DNA of 64,000 nucleotides from Leucobacter coleopterorum (GTDB taxonomy: Bacteria; Actinomycetota; Actinomycetes; Actinomycetales; Microbacteriaceae), in NCBI RefSeq assembly GCF_011382985.1, contig NZ_CP049933.1, positions 1,798,001 to 1,862,000 on the forward strand. Reading direction: 5' to 3'. The translations under genes and the position numbers were made by a program. This document shows positions 53,435-63,960 of the stretch, in pieces. Each line of letters opens with the position of its first letter. Within the stretch, counting starts at the first letter, position 1. The notes beneath the pieces were generated by a model, which saw nothing but the letters and a program-made list of their open reading frames with translations, was not told where the DNA came from and did not search any database.

Positions 53435-54169
53435 ATGCCCGATAGTTTCCAACTTGCGTTCGACTTCGATGAGTTCGAACGCGAAGACGCACGCAACAAC
53501 CTCGCGTCATGGCAGGGCGCACCACTTAGATTCACAACCGACTACTACAGCCCAGACGAGCTGGATACCGCGTTCGCCCATTGGCGCTTTCTCAACGGCG
53601 GTTTTGGTTCGATCCCGCTCAGCCATATGTGGCACGAAGCACCAGCTTCCGGAAGCAACATCAGCTTTGGAGAACATTCCATCGTTGTGCTCACTGCGGA
53701 TCTAAGGCCAGAACCCGGCGTGATTGGTCCCGGGGAACTGCTGTATCAGGCAATCTGTGAACCGTGCGACTGGCACCAAATCAGCCATCCCGAGAACAGC
53801 GTCGTGGAAGCGTGGCATGACCACGCGGTACCTGGCTGGAGGGAACTACCTGTCATTCCTGCGCAAATTCGTGTGCGCACGGAAACTGGTCTTACGAAGC
53901 TTGCGCAGGCGTGGATCGCTGAGCACTACCCGAAACATATGCAGATAGAGGGCGCTCCGATCATCACCGAGCGCACCCAATTCGGAACCCGCCACGTCCC
54001 CGGATACTCACCTTGGAACGGGTACGACCTTTCTTCTACTGCGCTCGATACAACTGTGCCTCCTCGCGCAGAGACAATCGTCACTCTCAATCGCAGGCCT
54101 ATGCAAAATGAGGCCTTGGAGCTACGTCCGGCAAGTACGCTTCGAACGCCTGATGCGTTAAACAGATAA
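53435..54169 (+). CDS. DUF6349-like protein
   Basis: 244 aa from ATG 53435. It begins with FQLAFDFDEFEREDARNNLASWQGAPLRFTTDYYSPDELDTAF and has a CEPCDWH segment with a possible metal-binding Cys pair. Proteins of this type accompany relaxase genes in actinobacterial plasmids and integrative elements; I recall them as DUF6349 but cannot confirm that. Convergent with the relaxase gene, 25 bases apart. Confidence 0.65.
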   Translation: MPDSFQLAFDFDEFEREDARNNLASWQGAPLRFTTDYYSPDELDTAFAHWRFLNGGFGSIPLSHMWHEAPASGSNISFGEHSIVVLTADLRPEPGVIGPGELLYQAICEPCDWHQISHPENSVVEAWHDHAVPGWRELPVIPAQIRVRTETGLTKLAQAWIAEHYPKHMQIEGAPIITERTQFGTRHVPGYSPWNGYDLSSTALDTTVPPRAETIVTLNRRPMQNEALELRPASTLRTPDALNR

Positions 54170-54194
54170 CCAGTTGCATCAGAACGTTTGGTTG

Positions 54195-57100
54195 TCATCT
54201 TGTCGGCCCACGCTGATGACGGCTTGGCGTCGACCTTGTTACCGTAGGCTGCGGTGTCACGGCTTCTGCTGCAATCTGCTTGGCCCTCGCGAGTGCTGCG
54301 TGTGCTCGTTGGTAGTCGATCTTTTGCGCGATCTGGTCAGGCTCCGCCCCGAGCGGATCAGGAGTGTCGATGTTGTAGCGATCACGGTACGCAGCGACAG
54401 TAACCAGGAGTTCCTGCCAGGCGGAGAGCGTCTCTGCATGTGACGGTGGGGTACCAATAGTTGCCGCCCAGCTTCCCGTTGCAGCCAAAGCAGTCTCAAC
54501 AAGCACGTTCGCGCGGGCCTCAATGAGGTGCCGCCGTTCCAGCAACGCGGCACGCATCTCAGGATCGGTCACCCCTGTAGCTTCAGGAATCAGCCCAACG
54601 ATCAACCGAGGCCGAGCAGTCTGTCCTGCACCTCGGCCGGTGACGGCTCGTTCGAGGCGGAAGTGCAGTACTGAGGCGATGTCGTCGGCATCAGAAAGTC
54701 CTCGGGCTTGCACTAGTCTCGGCAGGAGCCGGTCGACCAGGTGCCCGTCTGCTTCGGCCCGGCGAAGCTCCGCCGCCAACGCTCCGAAGGTTTCCCCGCC
54801 AACTGTGTTGGCAATTTGTTCAGGTGTGAGTCCAGAGGCAGCAAGCAGTTTTGCCCACCGGTCTTGTTGCGCGGCTGCGGCAATCGTCTCGTATTCTGCG
54901 ACGAGTTGCCAGATCCCACCCCACCGATCCTGCTCAACCGTGATCGACTCGTGAGCGGAACGTTCAGCGCCGATGTGTTGCAGTACACCGTGGAGCACTG
55001 TGCGGGCGGTTGCGTCGGAGTTTTCGCCAGGCTGCTCGACCGTGTGTGCTGGGTCGAACTTGTCGGTCGCAACATACGCAATATTCGAGGACCGACCCCG
55101 CGTCATTGACACGTACAGCACTTCACGGGTGCTCGTTGCTTCCACCAACGTATGCGCGGTATCAACCGTGACTCCCTGTGCTCGGTGCGCGGTCACCGCA
55201 TAACCCAGGTCGATGTGCTCGGTGACGTAGGCAGCGGGAAGCAGGATGCCACCGCCACGCCGCATCGCTGCCGGGCGAATGAAAACTGAACCGTCGTCTC
55301 GTACCCCGGTGACGAGCCAGCGTTCTCCGTTACGAACCCAACCATGTCGGGAGCGCAGAGTGCGGTCGTTCTTGCGAGTGATGATCGTATCTCCGACTCC
55401 CGCCCGGGTACCATCACGCAGTTGCACTTCACGCTCAGCATCCACACGACCAGCGGCGATCAAATCTCGGCGTGCTCGTTCATTCAAATCAGTGACGTTC
55501 TCGTTGGTGTCCGCAATCAGGATCGCACTCCGCCCAGCCTGCCGGTCACGCCACCACGCCCGGTAGGCGGTTTCGGCCATCTCGTCGGTGGTACCGCCTC
55601 TCACCCGACCTTGCGTCATGTAGGAGTCGATTACGTCGGTACGGCCGTGACGTAGTTCAAGGGATGCCCGCTTCTCCCAATCGTTTACGAACCGCCATAC
55701 CTCGCTGAGTTCAGGAACCTCAGTCGCGCGGTCATTGACCAGCAGAGAGAAGGCTCCCCCAACATCCACCGATTGCAGCTGGTGGGTGTCGCCGACGAGT
55801 AGCAGCTTCGCTCCCGCGAGCTCAGCTTGCCGGGTGATGATGTCAAGTGAGTGCGTACCCGCAAGCGACGCTTCATCGAGAATCACGAGTTGCCCGCGTG
55901 TGAAACCGCGCCCGGTACGGTCGAACATTTCTCGCCATTTCGCGGTGTTCTCAGTCTGGATGCCGATTTCTTCGCTCAATACGTTCGCGGCGACCGCCGA
56001 GGGTGCGAGGCCGATCACTGATCCTGCACCGTGTTTCCATTCCCATGCAGAACGCAACGCCCCCAGAGCTGTCGTTTTACCGGTGCCGGCCGGCCCCATC
56101 AGCACGTCAAGAACCCGGCCAGAGACCGCGATTCGGGCGAGCGCGTCCACTTGGTCAGCGCTGAGCGTTCGCCCGTTCGCATCGGGCAGAGTAGTGAACC
56201 CTTCGATAGTGGTGAGGGCGAGCCTGGGGCCTGCCGTATTGTGTGCCCGCGAGAGCAGTCGATCCTCTGCCGCAAGCAATGTTGTTGAGGAGAACAGTGT
56301 TCCGTGTTTGGGTCGGAATCTGGTTGAACCGTCGTCGCGTTGAAACTCTGTTGGTGTGGGGGCCAGTTCGGGTGGGGTGAGGCGTAGCGAGTCTCGTTCG
56401 GCAGCGTCGGCGATCATGCTGATGACGGTTTCTCGATCTCGTGCGGTCATAAAGCGTAGCGGCATGGTCTGCCTCGCAGCCTCAGCCATAAGGTTCCAGC
56501 GCCGCCACGTCGAACGCTTCTCCCCCACCGTCTGCACCACACTCGCGCCGAACTCTGCAACAAGAGTCAACGGAACATCATCCGCCCGCAACAAGCCCCG
56601 ACGGGCCGCAACATCTGCGTGTTGCCACGCAACTCGTGAAGCCCACGCTGTTGCGTCCTCGCCAAGAATCGTGGTTGCGCGGTCGCGCCATTCACTCGTG
56701 AGGTCATCCAGTGAGCGCACTGTCTTCTCGGGCCGGGTGGAGAGTGTGGCGCTCTGCAACATCTTGATCACCTGCGCGGCAGACGGGCGATGCCCGTACC
56801 GCTCCACAAACTCCGCAATCAACCGTTCCTTCTCAACCTCGATATGTCGTGCGCGGTTCGAGAACTCCTTAATCAGCGGCTCAGGTACATCACGCAGCGC
56901 CCAGGAAGAGTTACGGCCTGCGCCCTGTTCCCGTTCCTCCCACGTCACTCCGAGCAGACGAGTAAGCGTGTCAGCGAAGACGGCCTCGTGGAGTTCACTC
57001 ATCGCAACAGTTGCCGCGTGTAGGGGTCTGCCGTCGAGAGCGAGCCAGCGCCCATCCTGCGCGTGCTGTACCTTGTTCGAAATGACTACGTGCGTGTGCA

Positions 57101-57770
57101 AGTACGGGTCGTGTAGGCGACTGTCGTAATGGTCGTACCCAGTTGCGATAAACCCTGTGACATCAAGTTGCAGTGTTGCACCGTCAGGGCCGAGCGCACC
57201 GCCTCGTGTTGCCGCAACTTCACGTTCCATAAACTGCAACACATCAGCAACAGCCGCGTGATGCGCCTCCCAGATCAACTGTTGCGTGCCGGCATCCGCA
57301 ACCGCCCACAACACAGACGCGCTCTTCGGAATCGAAAACGTAAAGTCATACCCGGCAACAGCTTTTCGTTGCTTCTTCCCGGCTTCTTCAGCCTCGATAT
57401 GTGAGACGGCAGCAGCCCGAGCTGCGGGAGTCAGCGCAGAATCGAGCGAGCTGATTCGTGCGCCAACTCGTTCATCTACAGACTTGAACTGACTGTAGGG
57501 TCGCCCGAGCGACTCTCCCGTGAGGGGGTCACGCCCCATGCCGATAAGCAGTTGAAGTTGGGTTTCGGTGACCTGATCGCCTGACACGATTTTGCCCTCG
57601 GCAAGACCCTGGAGACCTGAGCCGAGCCACCTGCCGGGCGGGGTCCCTGCTTCGACGTAATAACGTGTGAGCGGGGTCGTCATTGCGCGGTCTCCATCGC
57701 TATACACGACAGATTTGAGCAGGTATTTATACCCGTCTCCCGCTGTCATGCGGCGCATCGAAACTGTCAC
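54195..57770 (-). CDS. TrwC/MobF-type conjugative relaxase-helicase
   Basis: 1,191 aa. The relaxase domain covers about residues 1-330: VTVSMRRMTAGDGYKYLL at the start, the three-His cluster HYDSRLHDPYLHTHVVISNK near residue 235, and GYDFTFSIPKSAS. An SF1 helicase follows, with Walker A MGPAGTGKTTALGAL near residue 560, LVILDEASLAG, and the closing YAVTAHRAQGVTVDTAH and YVSMTRGR motifs. GTG 57770 with GGGAGG upstream is chosen as start. It nicks at oriT and unwinds DNA for transfer. No type IV secretion genes are in the window, so the element is at least mobilisable. Confidence 0.93.
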   Translation of the reverse strand: MTVSMRRMTAGDGYKYLLKSVVYSDGDRAMTTPLTRYYVEAGTPPGRWLGSGLQGLAEGKIVSGDQVTETQLQLLIGMGRDPLTGESLGRPYSQFKSVDERVGARISSLDSALTPAARAAAVSHIEAEEAGKKQRKAVAGYDFTFSIPKSASVLWAVADAGTQQLIWEAHHAAVADVLQFMEREVAATRGGALGPDGATLQLDVTGFIATGYDHYDSRLHDPYLHTHVVISNKVQHAQDGRWLALDGRPLHAATVAMSELHEAVFADTLTRLLGVTWEEREQGAGRNSSWALRDVPEPLIKEFSNRARHIEVEKERLIAEFVERYGHRPSAAQVIKMLQSATLSTRPEKTVRSLDDLTSEWRDRATTILGEDATAWASRVAWQHADVAARRGLLRADDVPLTLVAEFGASVVQTVGEKRSTWRRWNLMAEAARQTMPLRFMTARDRETVISMIADAAERDSLRLTPPELAPTPTEFQRDDGSTRFRPKHGTLFSSTTLLAAEDRLLSRAHNTAGPRLALTTIEGFTTLPDANGRTLSADQVDALARIAVSGRVLDVLMGPAGTGKTTALGALRSAWEWKHGAGSVIGLAPSAVAANVLSEEIGIQTENTAKWREMFDRTGRGFTRGQLVILDEASLAGTHSLDIITRQAELAGAKLLLVGDTHQLQSVDVGGAFSLLVNDRATEVPELSEVWRFVNDWEKRASLELRHGRTDVIDSYMTQGRVRGGTTDEMAETAYRAWWRDRQAGRSAILIADTNENVTDLNERARRDLIAAGRVDAEREVQLRDGTRAGVGDTIITRKNDRTLRSRHGWVRNGERWLVTGVRDDGSVFIRPAAMRRGGGILLPAAYVTEHIDLGYAVTAHRAQGVTVDTAHTLVEATSTREVLYVSMTRGRSSNIAYVATDKFDPAHTVEQPGENSDATARTVLHGVLQHIGAERSAHESITVEQDRWGGIWQLVAEYETIAAAAQQDRWAKLLAASGLTPEQIANTVGGETFGALAAELRRAEADGHLVDRLLPRLVQARGLSDADDIASVLHFRLERAVTGRGAGQTARPRLIVGLIPEATGVTDPEMRAALLERRHLIEARANVLVETALAATGSWAATIGTPPSHAETLSAWQELLVTVAAYRDRYNIDTPDPLGAEPDQIAQKIDYQRAHAALARAKQIAAEAVTPQPTVTRSTPSRHQRGPTR

Positions 57771-57958
57771 CAGAACCACCTCCCTCAACGGGAAGGTGGC
57801 TCATCAATGCCTCAGCGTACGTCACTAGACCGTTTAGCTTGAAAGAGGCATACTGCTGCGGGAATCAGTACCTGATGCTGGCACGCAGGGGTTCAATAAC
57901 GTCCGGAGCGACTAAAAGACTGTAACGATCAATGAGCGATCGACGATAACCTAAGCTG

Positions 57959-58609
57959 ATGGCAAAGTTGATCGCAGTGACGACTCCAAGGTTTTGGTGG
58001 CGGACGACACCCTCACAAGTTCGACACTGGGTCCCCAAAGACCCCGACGTTGAAGATCGCAAACAACGCCATCTAGACCGAGATGATCAGCGTTGGGCCC
58101 GGATTGCCTCAGCAGTAGCGCAGGTAGGCGAAAAGCTAGCGACCGGCGATTGGCAAGTCGAATCAGAGCACCCAACCCATGGTTTCGTTGCGCTCGACGA
58201 ATATCCAGGCGAACTCACGCAAACAGAACAAGACATTGTCTCATCTTGGTTCACCACGGCAGAGGCAGTGCGGTTCGACCCATGGTTTGAGCCGCTGACC
58301 AACGGACGCCATCGATTGTGGCAAACAATGCCACACTTCGGCACGGGGTCAATACCAATTCTCGGCGACACACTCGGCTACGCCAACCCCGTAGACACTA
58401 AAGCGCTTGGCGATGTATGGCCAAAAATGTACGCGCAAAACCTCGAAGAACTTGACTCTTTAGATTGGTTCGACGCCAAAGACCCGTTGAATATCGCTTT
58501 CCGGAACTCTCTGGCCACAGCGACTTCAGGTGAGATTCCCTCAGCTACCACGGCGATTCCTTCCCCAGCCCCAATCCGACGCTTACGCTGGCAATTCTGG
58601 ACCAGGTAA
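57959..58609 (+). CDS. Uncharacterised 216-aa protein
   Basis: Starts MAKLIAVTTPRFWWRTTPSQVRHWV, rich in Trp and aromatic residues. A middle part reads GFVALDEYPGELTQTEQDIVSSWFTTAEAVRFDPWFEP. The C-terminal ~25 residues are Pro/Thr-rich and end in WQFWTR. No membrane helix, no known motif. It is divergent from the relaxase gene. Possibly an element-specific protein; function unknown. Confidence 0.55.
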   Translation: MAKLIAVTTPRFWWRTTPSQVRHWVPKDPDVEDRKQRHLDRDDQRWARIASAVAQVGEKLATGDWQVESEHPTHGFVALDEYPGELTQTEQDIVSSWFTTAEAVRFDPWFEPLTNGRHRLWQTMPHFGTGSIPILGDTLGYANPVDTKALGDVWPKMYAQNLEELDSLDWFDAKDPLNIAFRNSLATATSGEIPSATTAIPSPAPIRRLRWQFWTR

Positions 58610-59296
58610 CTAATCCAGTCACTGAGCGGTGCATACGTTCAACAGGCTAGTTTTCAAGTTCAGATTCTACGTTCACTCGCGACACATCAGCCACGTTTGC
58701 AAGATATGTGGTACCGAAAGCGAAGTGGCTGAAGCAAAAGAGCCGATAGAAGCTGTTGAAGCCGCAAGACGGCGATAGCTTCAGCGAAGAAATCGCTGAC
58801 AGATAAAGATGAATAGGGTTTGAAGCCAAAAATTGTGGCCGAAATTGTTGTAATTGCGTCCTGCCGACGCGCACGCCATTGCCCTTTGTAGTCAAGTTGA
58901 ACGCTACCGGCAGATCAACAACGACGAACTCCTCACGAACAGAACGAAGGTTACAGCCCAAGCGTGGTGAGGCTCAATACTCTTGCGTCTCACCGTGCAC
59001 CCTATCGAACTGACACACGCAATCTCAGCGCTTGCAGACAATTCAGCCTAAGGTAAAGTTAACACAAGCAAAACAAGTTCACAGCCAAACCCTGATCAAA
59101 CCTTCAAAAACCCAAGAAACCCATACAACAAACGAGCGGATGATTGGAATCACCGGTTGCCCGAACCGCTTCATCGATTTAAAACGAACAACAGGAACAG
59201 CTGGACACCCTCTGCGTTTCCTACTCATCATGGAACGAGGAAATCTATCGAAACTTTAGACAGATAAAACTTTCCGAGTCGCAACGAATCAGGTAG
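58610..59296. other. Gene-poor stretch between the mobilisation module and csoR
   Basis: 687 bases with only short frames lacking ribosome sites or recognisable protein sequence. The base composition is more AT-rich than the chromosome to the left, especially at 59,030-59,290. An origin of transfer or an old junction could lie here, but I see no repeat that proves it. Confidence 0.45.
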
Positions 59297-59611
59297 TCAA
59301 GAACGAACAAGTCGGTTTATTGCGTCAGTGGCCTCTTTAATCATCGCTGCAGCTGCTGCATTGTCGTCCTGTTTGGCCGCGTCAAGCACGCAGTGCTTGA
59401 GGTGATCATCAAGTAGACCTGTCGCTACCCCTTGTAGCGCTTTCGTAATGGCCGAGATCTGCGTCAAAATATCAATGCAGTACTTCTCTTCGTCGATCAT
59501 TTTGGTGATGCCTCGGGCTTGACCCTCGATACGGGCCATACGCTGGTGATACTTCTCTTTATCTGTTATATATCCGTGGTGATGTGAGGTTTCCTCTTTG
59601 GGCACAGCCAT
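59297..59611 (-). CDS. csoR: CsoR-family copper-sensing repressor
   Basis: 104-aa all-helical repressor that releases DNA when Cu(I) binds. It opens with His-rich ETSHHHGYITDKEKYHQRMARIEGQARGI. The Cys-His-Cys copper site is visible: Cys in EEKYCIDILTQISA, then His and Cys in DDHLKHCVLDAA. It is the likely controller of the copA-YHS genes on the same strand, 800 bases upstream. SD and ATG at 59611. Confidence 0.92.
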   Translation of the reverse strand: MAVPKEETSHHHGYITDKEKYHQRMARIEGQARGITKMIDEEKYCIDILTQISAITKALQGVATGLLDDHLKHCVLDAAKQDDNAAAAAMIKEATDAINRLVRS

Positions 59612-60416
59612 ATTCGACTCCTTATTGGTATCGTCAATTTCGGTATTGCAGACCGGATAGTTCTACGGCGCACTATTCTCCAATTCTCTCAGACTCCCAC
59701 ACGATTGATGGGAGCAACAGGACATTGGGGTTGGATTCAGTAGATACCCGGACCCGATTGATAAACCGTGCCGACCGAGTTGATGCTGCTCACGCCAACA
59801 AGCATTCCGTTTCGTTCATAACGCACAATCATTGAGTCTCTGTCGTCATGTTCAAGGTAGGGGTATTCAGTAAACCCGACACTAAAAATCATATGTCCGT
59901 ATATCGTTGCAGCATGTGGGCTGCGTGGCAGATATGCACCCGAATCGTCCCCCAGTCTCAGATCCCAAAGAGCGGCTTGTGCAGCATGAGCGCCCTGGGC
60001 AGCTGCCTCATTCCAACGGTCGATTGGTCAAGTTCCAAAAGCGTCATATGGCCAAGCCCGCCGGAATATTGATTACTGAAATCACCGTCCGACCGAAATA
60101 AGTGGAACTTTTTGAGAGGTGAAAGGCAGCGATTTTTTCTGCGATAGGTCTCCCGAATGCAGAGACTCCTGGCATAGAACTCCGACTGATGATTGCGACA
60201 GAGTAGTGTGTCGAATCCAACTCGGGTACCAGACGCCAGGTGCACTTCGTTTGTATCCGGAGTGATTTACTCTGCCGTATCTGCGATGATGTTGCACCCC
60301 GGCAGGGAAGCCTCATATCCTCTACCGGGGTCGAACCGAATGCGATGCTTTTACACCAGAAGGTTCGAAATTCACTGGTAACAATCTTTCGATAGAGGAC
60401 GATAGATTTTGCCGAG
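59612..60416. other. Gene-free region between csoR and the YHS gene
   Basis: 805 bases. Several frames of 60-95 codons exist but none has a convincing start or protein-like composition. It should contain the csoR promoter on the minus strand (around 59,615-59,700). A decayed gene is possible. Confidence 0.45.
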
Positions 60417-60689
60417 CTAGATCATATTTGCCGCGTATTTCGCCGGGTCAGAATCGAATGTTGGACCGCAACCTGCGCAGCAAAAGTAGTACCGTTGATC
60501 TTCATAATCTCGAAAGAGACCCCTCGATACGGCTGCCGCTTTGCTGACAGGGGAACCGACCATCACTGGGCAGCTCGTCGTATCGTCGTTCGTGCCGGTG
60601 AGCAAGTTTTCTCGGCCTTGGCTTGCATCAACAGGATCTGCTGAGTTTGTGTTGCAACAGCTTGATGTCACCTGATCGCTAGTAGTCAT
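60417..60689 (-). CDS. YHS-domain metal-binding protein
   Basis: 90 aa. The C-terminal half has the YHS heavy-metal domain: CPVMVGSPVSKAAAV near residue 40, then RYYFCCAGCGPTFDSDPAKYA. The N-terminal part carries a CC pair (SSCCNTN). It likely binds Cu(I) or passes it to CopA. AAAGGAA precedes the ATG. It follows copA by 47 bases on the same strand, so they form an operon. Confidence 0.85.
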   Translation of the reverse strand: MTTSDQVTSSCCNTNSADPVDASQGRENLLTGTNDDTTSCPVMVGSPVSKAAAVSRGLFRDYEDQRYYFCCAGCGPTFDSDPAKYAANMI

Positions 60690-60736
60690 GTTTATGAGTT
60701 TCCTTTCGTTGCTGATAGTGAATGTGATTCGAGAAG

Positions 60737-63010
60737 CTACTTTTTAATAACGCTCTTGAAACCTCGCAAGCGAAGGCTGTTGCCGACAACGAAGACGCTT
60801 GAGAACGCCATCGCCGCTCCCGCCAGCATCGGGTTGAGCAGTCCGAGCGCTGCAATGGGGATCGCCGCTACGTTATAAGCAAATGCCCAGAACAGGTTTC
60901 CTTTGATCGTGGCGAGAGTTTTTCTTGAGAGTCTTATCGCATCAACCGCCGCGAGAAGGTCACCTCGAACAAGGGTGATGTCGGATGCTTCGATTGCAAC
61001 GTCAGTTCCGGTACCCATCGCGAGCCCGAGGTCAGCTTGCGCAAGCGCAGGAGCATCATTCACACCGTCACCGACCATCGCGACGATTTTGCCCTCGTTC
61101 TGTAACCGCGTGACCACATCAACCTTCTCTTGAGGCAACACCTCGGCGATGACCTGGTCAATGCCAACTTCAGCGGCTATTCGCCGCGCGACGGCTTCGT
61201 TGTCTCCGGTCAGTAATACCGGGGTCAGCCCTAAAGCCCGGAAACCCTCAATTGCCGCAGCACTTGTTGCTTTGACCGTGTCAGCGACAACAAGAATGCC
61301 GCGCGCAGCACCATCCCAACCAACTGCTACGACCGTTTTTCCATCGTTTTCGAGTGCAGCTTTCGCTGCGGATACCTCAGAACTCAGGTGTTGTGACCAG
61401 TCAGCAAGCAACGACTCACGGCCCACCAACACCGCGCGTCCGTCGACAATACCTTGGACTCCCTTGCCTTCAATGTTCTGGAATCCCTCGGGAATCGCTA
61501 ACGTTCCGACTTCCTGAGTGGCTCCCTTAGCGATTGCCTGCGCAATCGGATGCTCGGAGGCATCCTCTAAAGCACCAGCAAGTGCGAGAACTTCCGCACG
61601 GTCAACCCCCGGCTCGGTAATCACGTCAACAAGAGTCATCTTGCCGCTCGTAACGGTTCCCGTCTTGTCGAGAACTACAGTATCGACCTTGCGGGTCGAT
61701 TCAAGGACTTCGGGGCCCTTGATCAAGATCCCGAGCTGTGCTCCTCTGCCGGTGCCGACGAGCAACGCGGTTGGAGTCGCGAGGCCGAGCGCACATGGAC
61801 AAGCGATCACGAGCACTGCGACTGTGGCGGTAAACGCGGCAGAGACGGGGAACCCAGCGCCTAACCAGGCCCCAAGCACGATGACCGCGAAAACGATCAC
61901 AATTGGCACAAATACTCCCGAAATACGATCTGCGAGCCGTTGTACTTCAGCCTTGCCGGTCTGTGCGTCTTCAACGAGCCGCGCCATTTGTGCGAGTTGT
62001 GTATCTGAGCCGATACGGATGGCACGTACCACGAGTCTTCCGCCAGCGTTTACGGTAGCACCGGTCACGGGGTCACCCACGCCCACTTCAACGGGTACCG
62101 ATTCACCGGTAAGCATCGACGCATCAACGGCAGACGACCCTGAAACAACAGTGCCATCGGTGGCGATTTTTTCGCCAGGGCGCACAACAAATTCATCCCC
62201 AACTTTCAGCTCGTCGATGCCAATTTTCACCTCCGCCCCGTCACGAAGCACAGACACCTCTTTGGCACCCATCTCAAGCAAAGCGCGTAGTGCAGCCCCG
62301 GCTTGCCGCTTCGATTTCTTCTCAAAGTAGCGTCCTGCAAGAATAAACATTGTGACCCCGGCCGCGACCTCGAGGTAAATATTTGCGGCACCGTCTGAGG
62401 GTGCGAGGGTGAGCTCGAAGGGATGCACCATGCCGGGAGTGCCCGCGCTGCCAAAGAACAATGCATACAGTGACCACAGAAAAGCTGCGGTGGTACCCAT
62501 CGAGATGAGGGTATCCATCGTTGCGGTACCGTGTTTCAGGTTAGCCCAGGCGGCCCGGTGAAATGGCCATGCAGCCCACACGATCACGGGAGAGGCAAGC
62601 GCAAGTGAGGCCCATTGCCAGTAGGTGAACTGAAGCGCGGGGATCATTGCGAGCAGGATCACGGGCACCGTGAGAATAATCGAGCCGATAAGGCGGTGCC
62701 GTAGCGTCGTAAATTCATGATCGGGGCCACTGTCATTCGAGTCGGCAGCACTATTCTTGATGGCCGTACTCAGCGACGGGGGAAGCACGGCACTGTAGCC
62801 CGTTTTTTCCACCTCCGCGATTAGGAGAGTGGGATCATAGCCTTCGGGAATCGTGATCTTCGCCTTCTCGGTCGCGTAGTTCACTGTTGCTTCCACATTG
62901 TCAAGCTTGTTGAGCTTACGCTCAATACGATTCGCGCACGATGCGCACGTCATACCTCCGATAACTAGTTCAATGCCAGTATTCGCAGAGGAGTTCGCAG
63001 ATGCACTCAT
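60737..63010 (-). CDS. copA: Copper-exporting P-type ATPase
   Basis: 757-aa P1B-1 ATPase. One N-terminal heavy-metal domain with GMTCASC (residues 19-25). Eight helices, including the Cu-binding [14 protein letters not shown] in the actuator domain, [10 protein letters not shown] with the phosphorylated Asp, HP in SEHPIAQA, and [10 protein letters not shown]. All functional residues are intact. It exports Cu(I) from the cytoplasm. Flanked by a YHS protein and a His-rich exported protein in a copper operon. Confidence 0.95.
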   Translation of the reverse strand: MSASANSSANTGIELVIGGMTCASCANRIERKLNKLDNVEATVNYATEKAKITIPEGYDPTLLIAEVEKTGYSAVLPPSLSTAIKNSAADSNDSGPDHEFTTLRHRLIGSIILTVPVILLAMIPALQFTYWQWASLALASPVIVWAAWPFHRAAWANLKHGTATMDTLISMGTTAAFLWSLYALFFGSAGTPGMVHPFELTLAPSDGAANIYLEVAAGVTMFILAGRYFEKKSKRQAGAALRALLEMGAKEVSVLRDGAEVKIGIDELKVGDEFVVRPGEKIATDGTVVSGSSAVDASMLTGESVPVEVGVGDPVTGATVNAGGRLVVRAIRIGSDTQLAQMARLVEDAQTGKAEVQRLADRISGVFVPIVIVFAVIVLGAWLGAGFPVSAAFTATVAVLVIACPCALGLATPTALLVGTGRGAQLGILIKGPEVLESTRKVDTVVLDKTGTVTSGKMTLVDVITEPGVDRAEVLALAGALEDASEHPIAQAIAKGATQEVGTLAIPEGFQNIEGKGVQGIVDGRAVLVGRESLLADWSQHLSSEVSAAKAALENDGKTVVAVGWDGAARGILVVADTVKATSAAAIEGFRALGLTPVLLTGDNEAVARRIAAEVGIDQVIAEVLPQEKVDVVTRLQNEGKIVAMVGDGVNDAPALAQADLGLAMGTGTDVAIEASDITLVRGDLLAAVDAIRLSRKTLATIKGNLFWAFAYNVAAIPIAALGLLNPMLAGAAMAFSSVFVVGNSLRLRGFKSVIKK

Positions 63011-63043
63011 TTTTCTTCCTTTGAATTCATCAGATTGCGTAGT

Positions 63044-63960
63044 TTATTCATCGTGATTACCGGAACGCTCTGCCTCTACTACGAACAAGGCGGTGTGCAC
63101 TTTTCCATCAACTTGAAAGTCAAGGAAAAGTTGATAAAGACCGGCGGTAGGCGCTTCGGCCATGAACTGAATCGAGGGCCACCGGTGTCATCCGCCTCAG
63201 GAGTCTCACCTTCAGGGTGCACATGCAAGAACGCGAGATCGCCCTGACGTAAAGCAACAAGATGCCCAAATGCGCCAAGGTATGGCTGTAACACAGTTAC
63301 GGCTTTTCCCGACTCTTCCACTGTAAGCGTCAGTTTGTTTGAGGCCCCGATGGTGAGATCGCCGTCAAGCTTGACGGCGAAGCCTCCAGCCTCAGAGGTA
63401 CGAACTGGGACTGGCTCGACCGGGACAAAATCGCCTGCCACCTGTACTGTGCTGGTGAGAGTGACCGCAGATGCCCCTGTTGGCGCAAAATCGGCGTACA
63501 GTCGGAATGTGCCTGCCTCTATCCAAGACCATGGAACCGCCCAGGTACCAGTACTCTTGTCGAGCTTCGGATGAACGTGGCGAAAGTCGCTGCCATCGGA
63601 GCGGACCACGATGAGATGCATACCTTTTTCGTGCGTGGTCGTGTATTCGATGGATGAGCCATCGTGAGTGCTCTCAATACGGAACCGAAGCTCGCCAGGC
63701 TCGCCGACAGCTTTTGGCGCTTCGACGTTAGAGAGCATTAAGCCGTTGGCACTGAGAGACAAACCACTGAGGTGAGGCTCCGTTGTAGACGAATTCGTGT
63801 TTTGAGTTTCGTGACTGCTGTGGTCTTCCAAGGGTTCGTTCCTTTCTGTCCAGGCGACAGAAGCATCGTCTGGAATGATGATATTTGTGAGCCCGAAGGC
63901 GCTAACAAACGCGATGACGAGCCCTACGCCGTAGATAGTGAGGCGTGAGCCTGCGTTCAT
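63044..63960 (-). CDS. Membrane-anchored His-rich copper-cluster protein (frame break)
   Basis: 305 aa after restoring one base near 63,178. An N-terminal anchor helix (LTIYGVGLVIAFVSAFGLTNIII) is followed by a His-rich linker and two beta-rich domains, each with an HVHP-type motif: SDFRHVHPKLDKSTGTW and LAFLHVHPEG. The repaired end reads FMAEAPTAGLYQLFLDFQVDGKVHTALFVVEA. Proteins like this sit beside copA in many actinobacteria; an extracytoplasmic copper-binding role is inferred. Its ATG overlaps the stop of an upstream copZ-like gene. Confidence 0.78.

Noticed and set aside
58647..58961. 104-codon minus-strand frame
   Set aside because: No ribosome site, composition unlike its neighbours, no domain; treated as non-coding.
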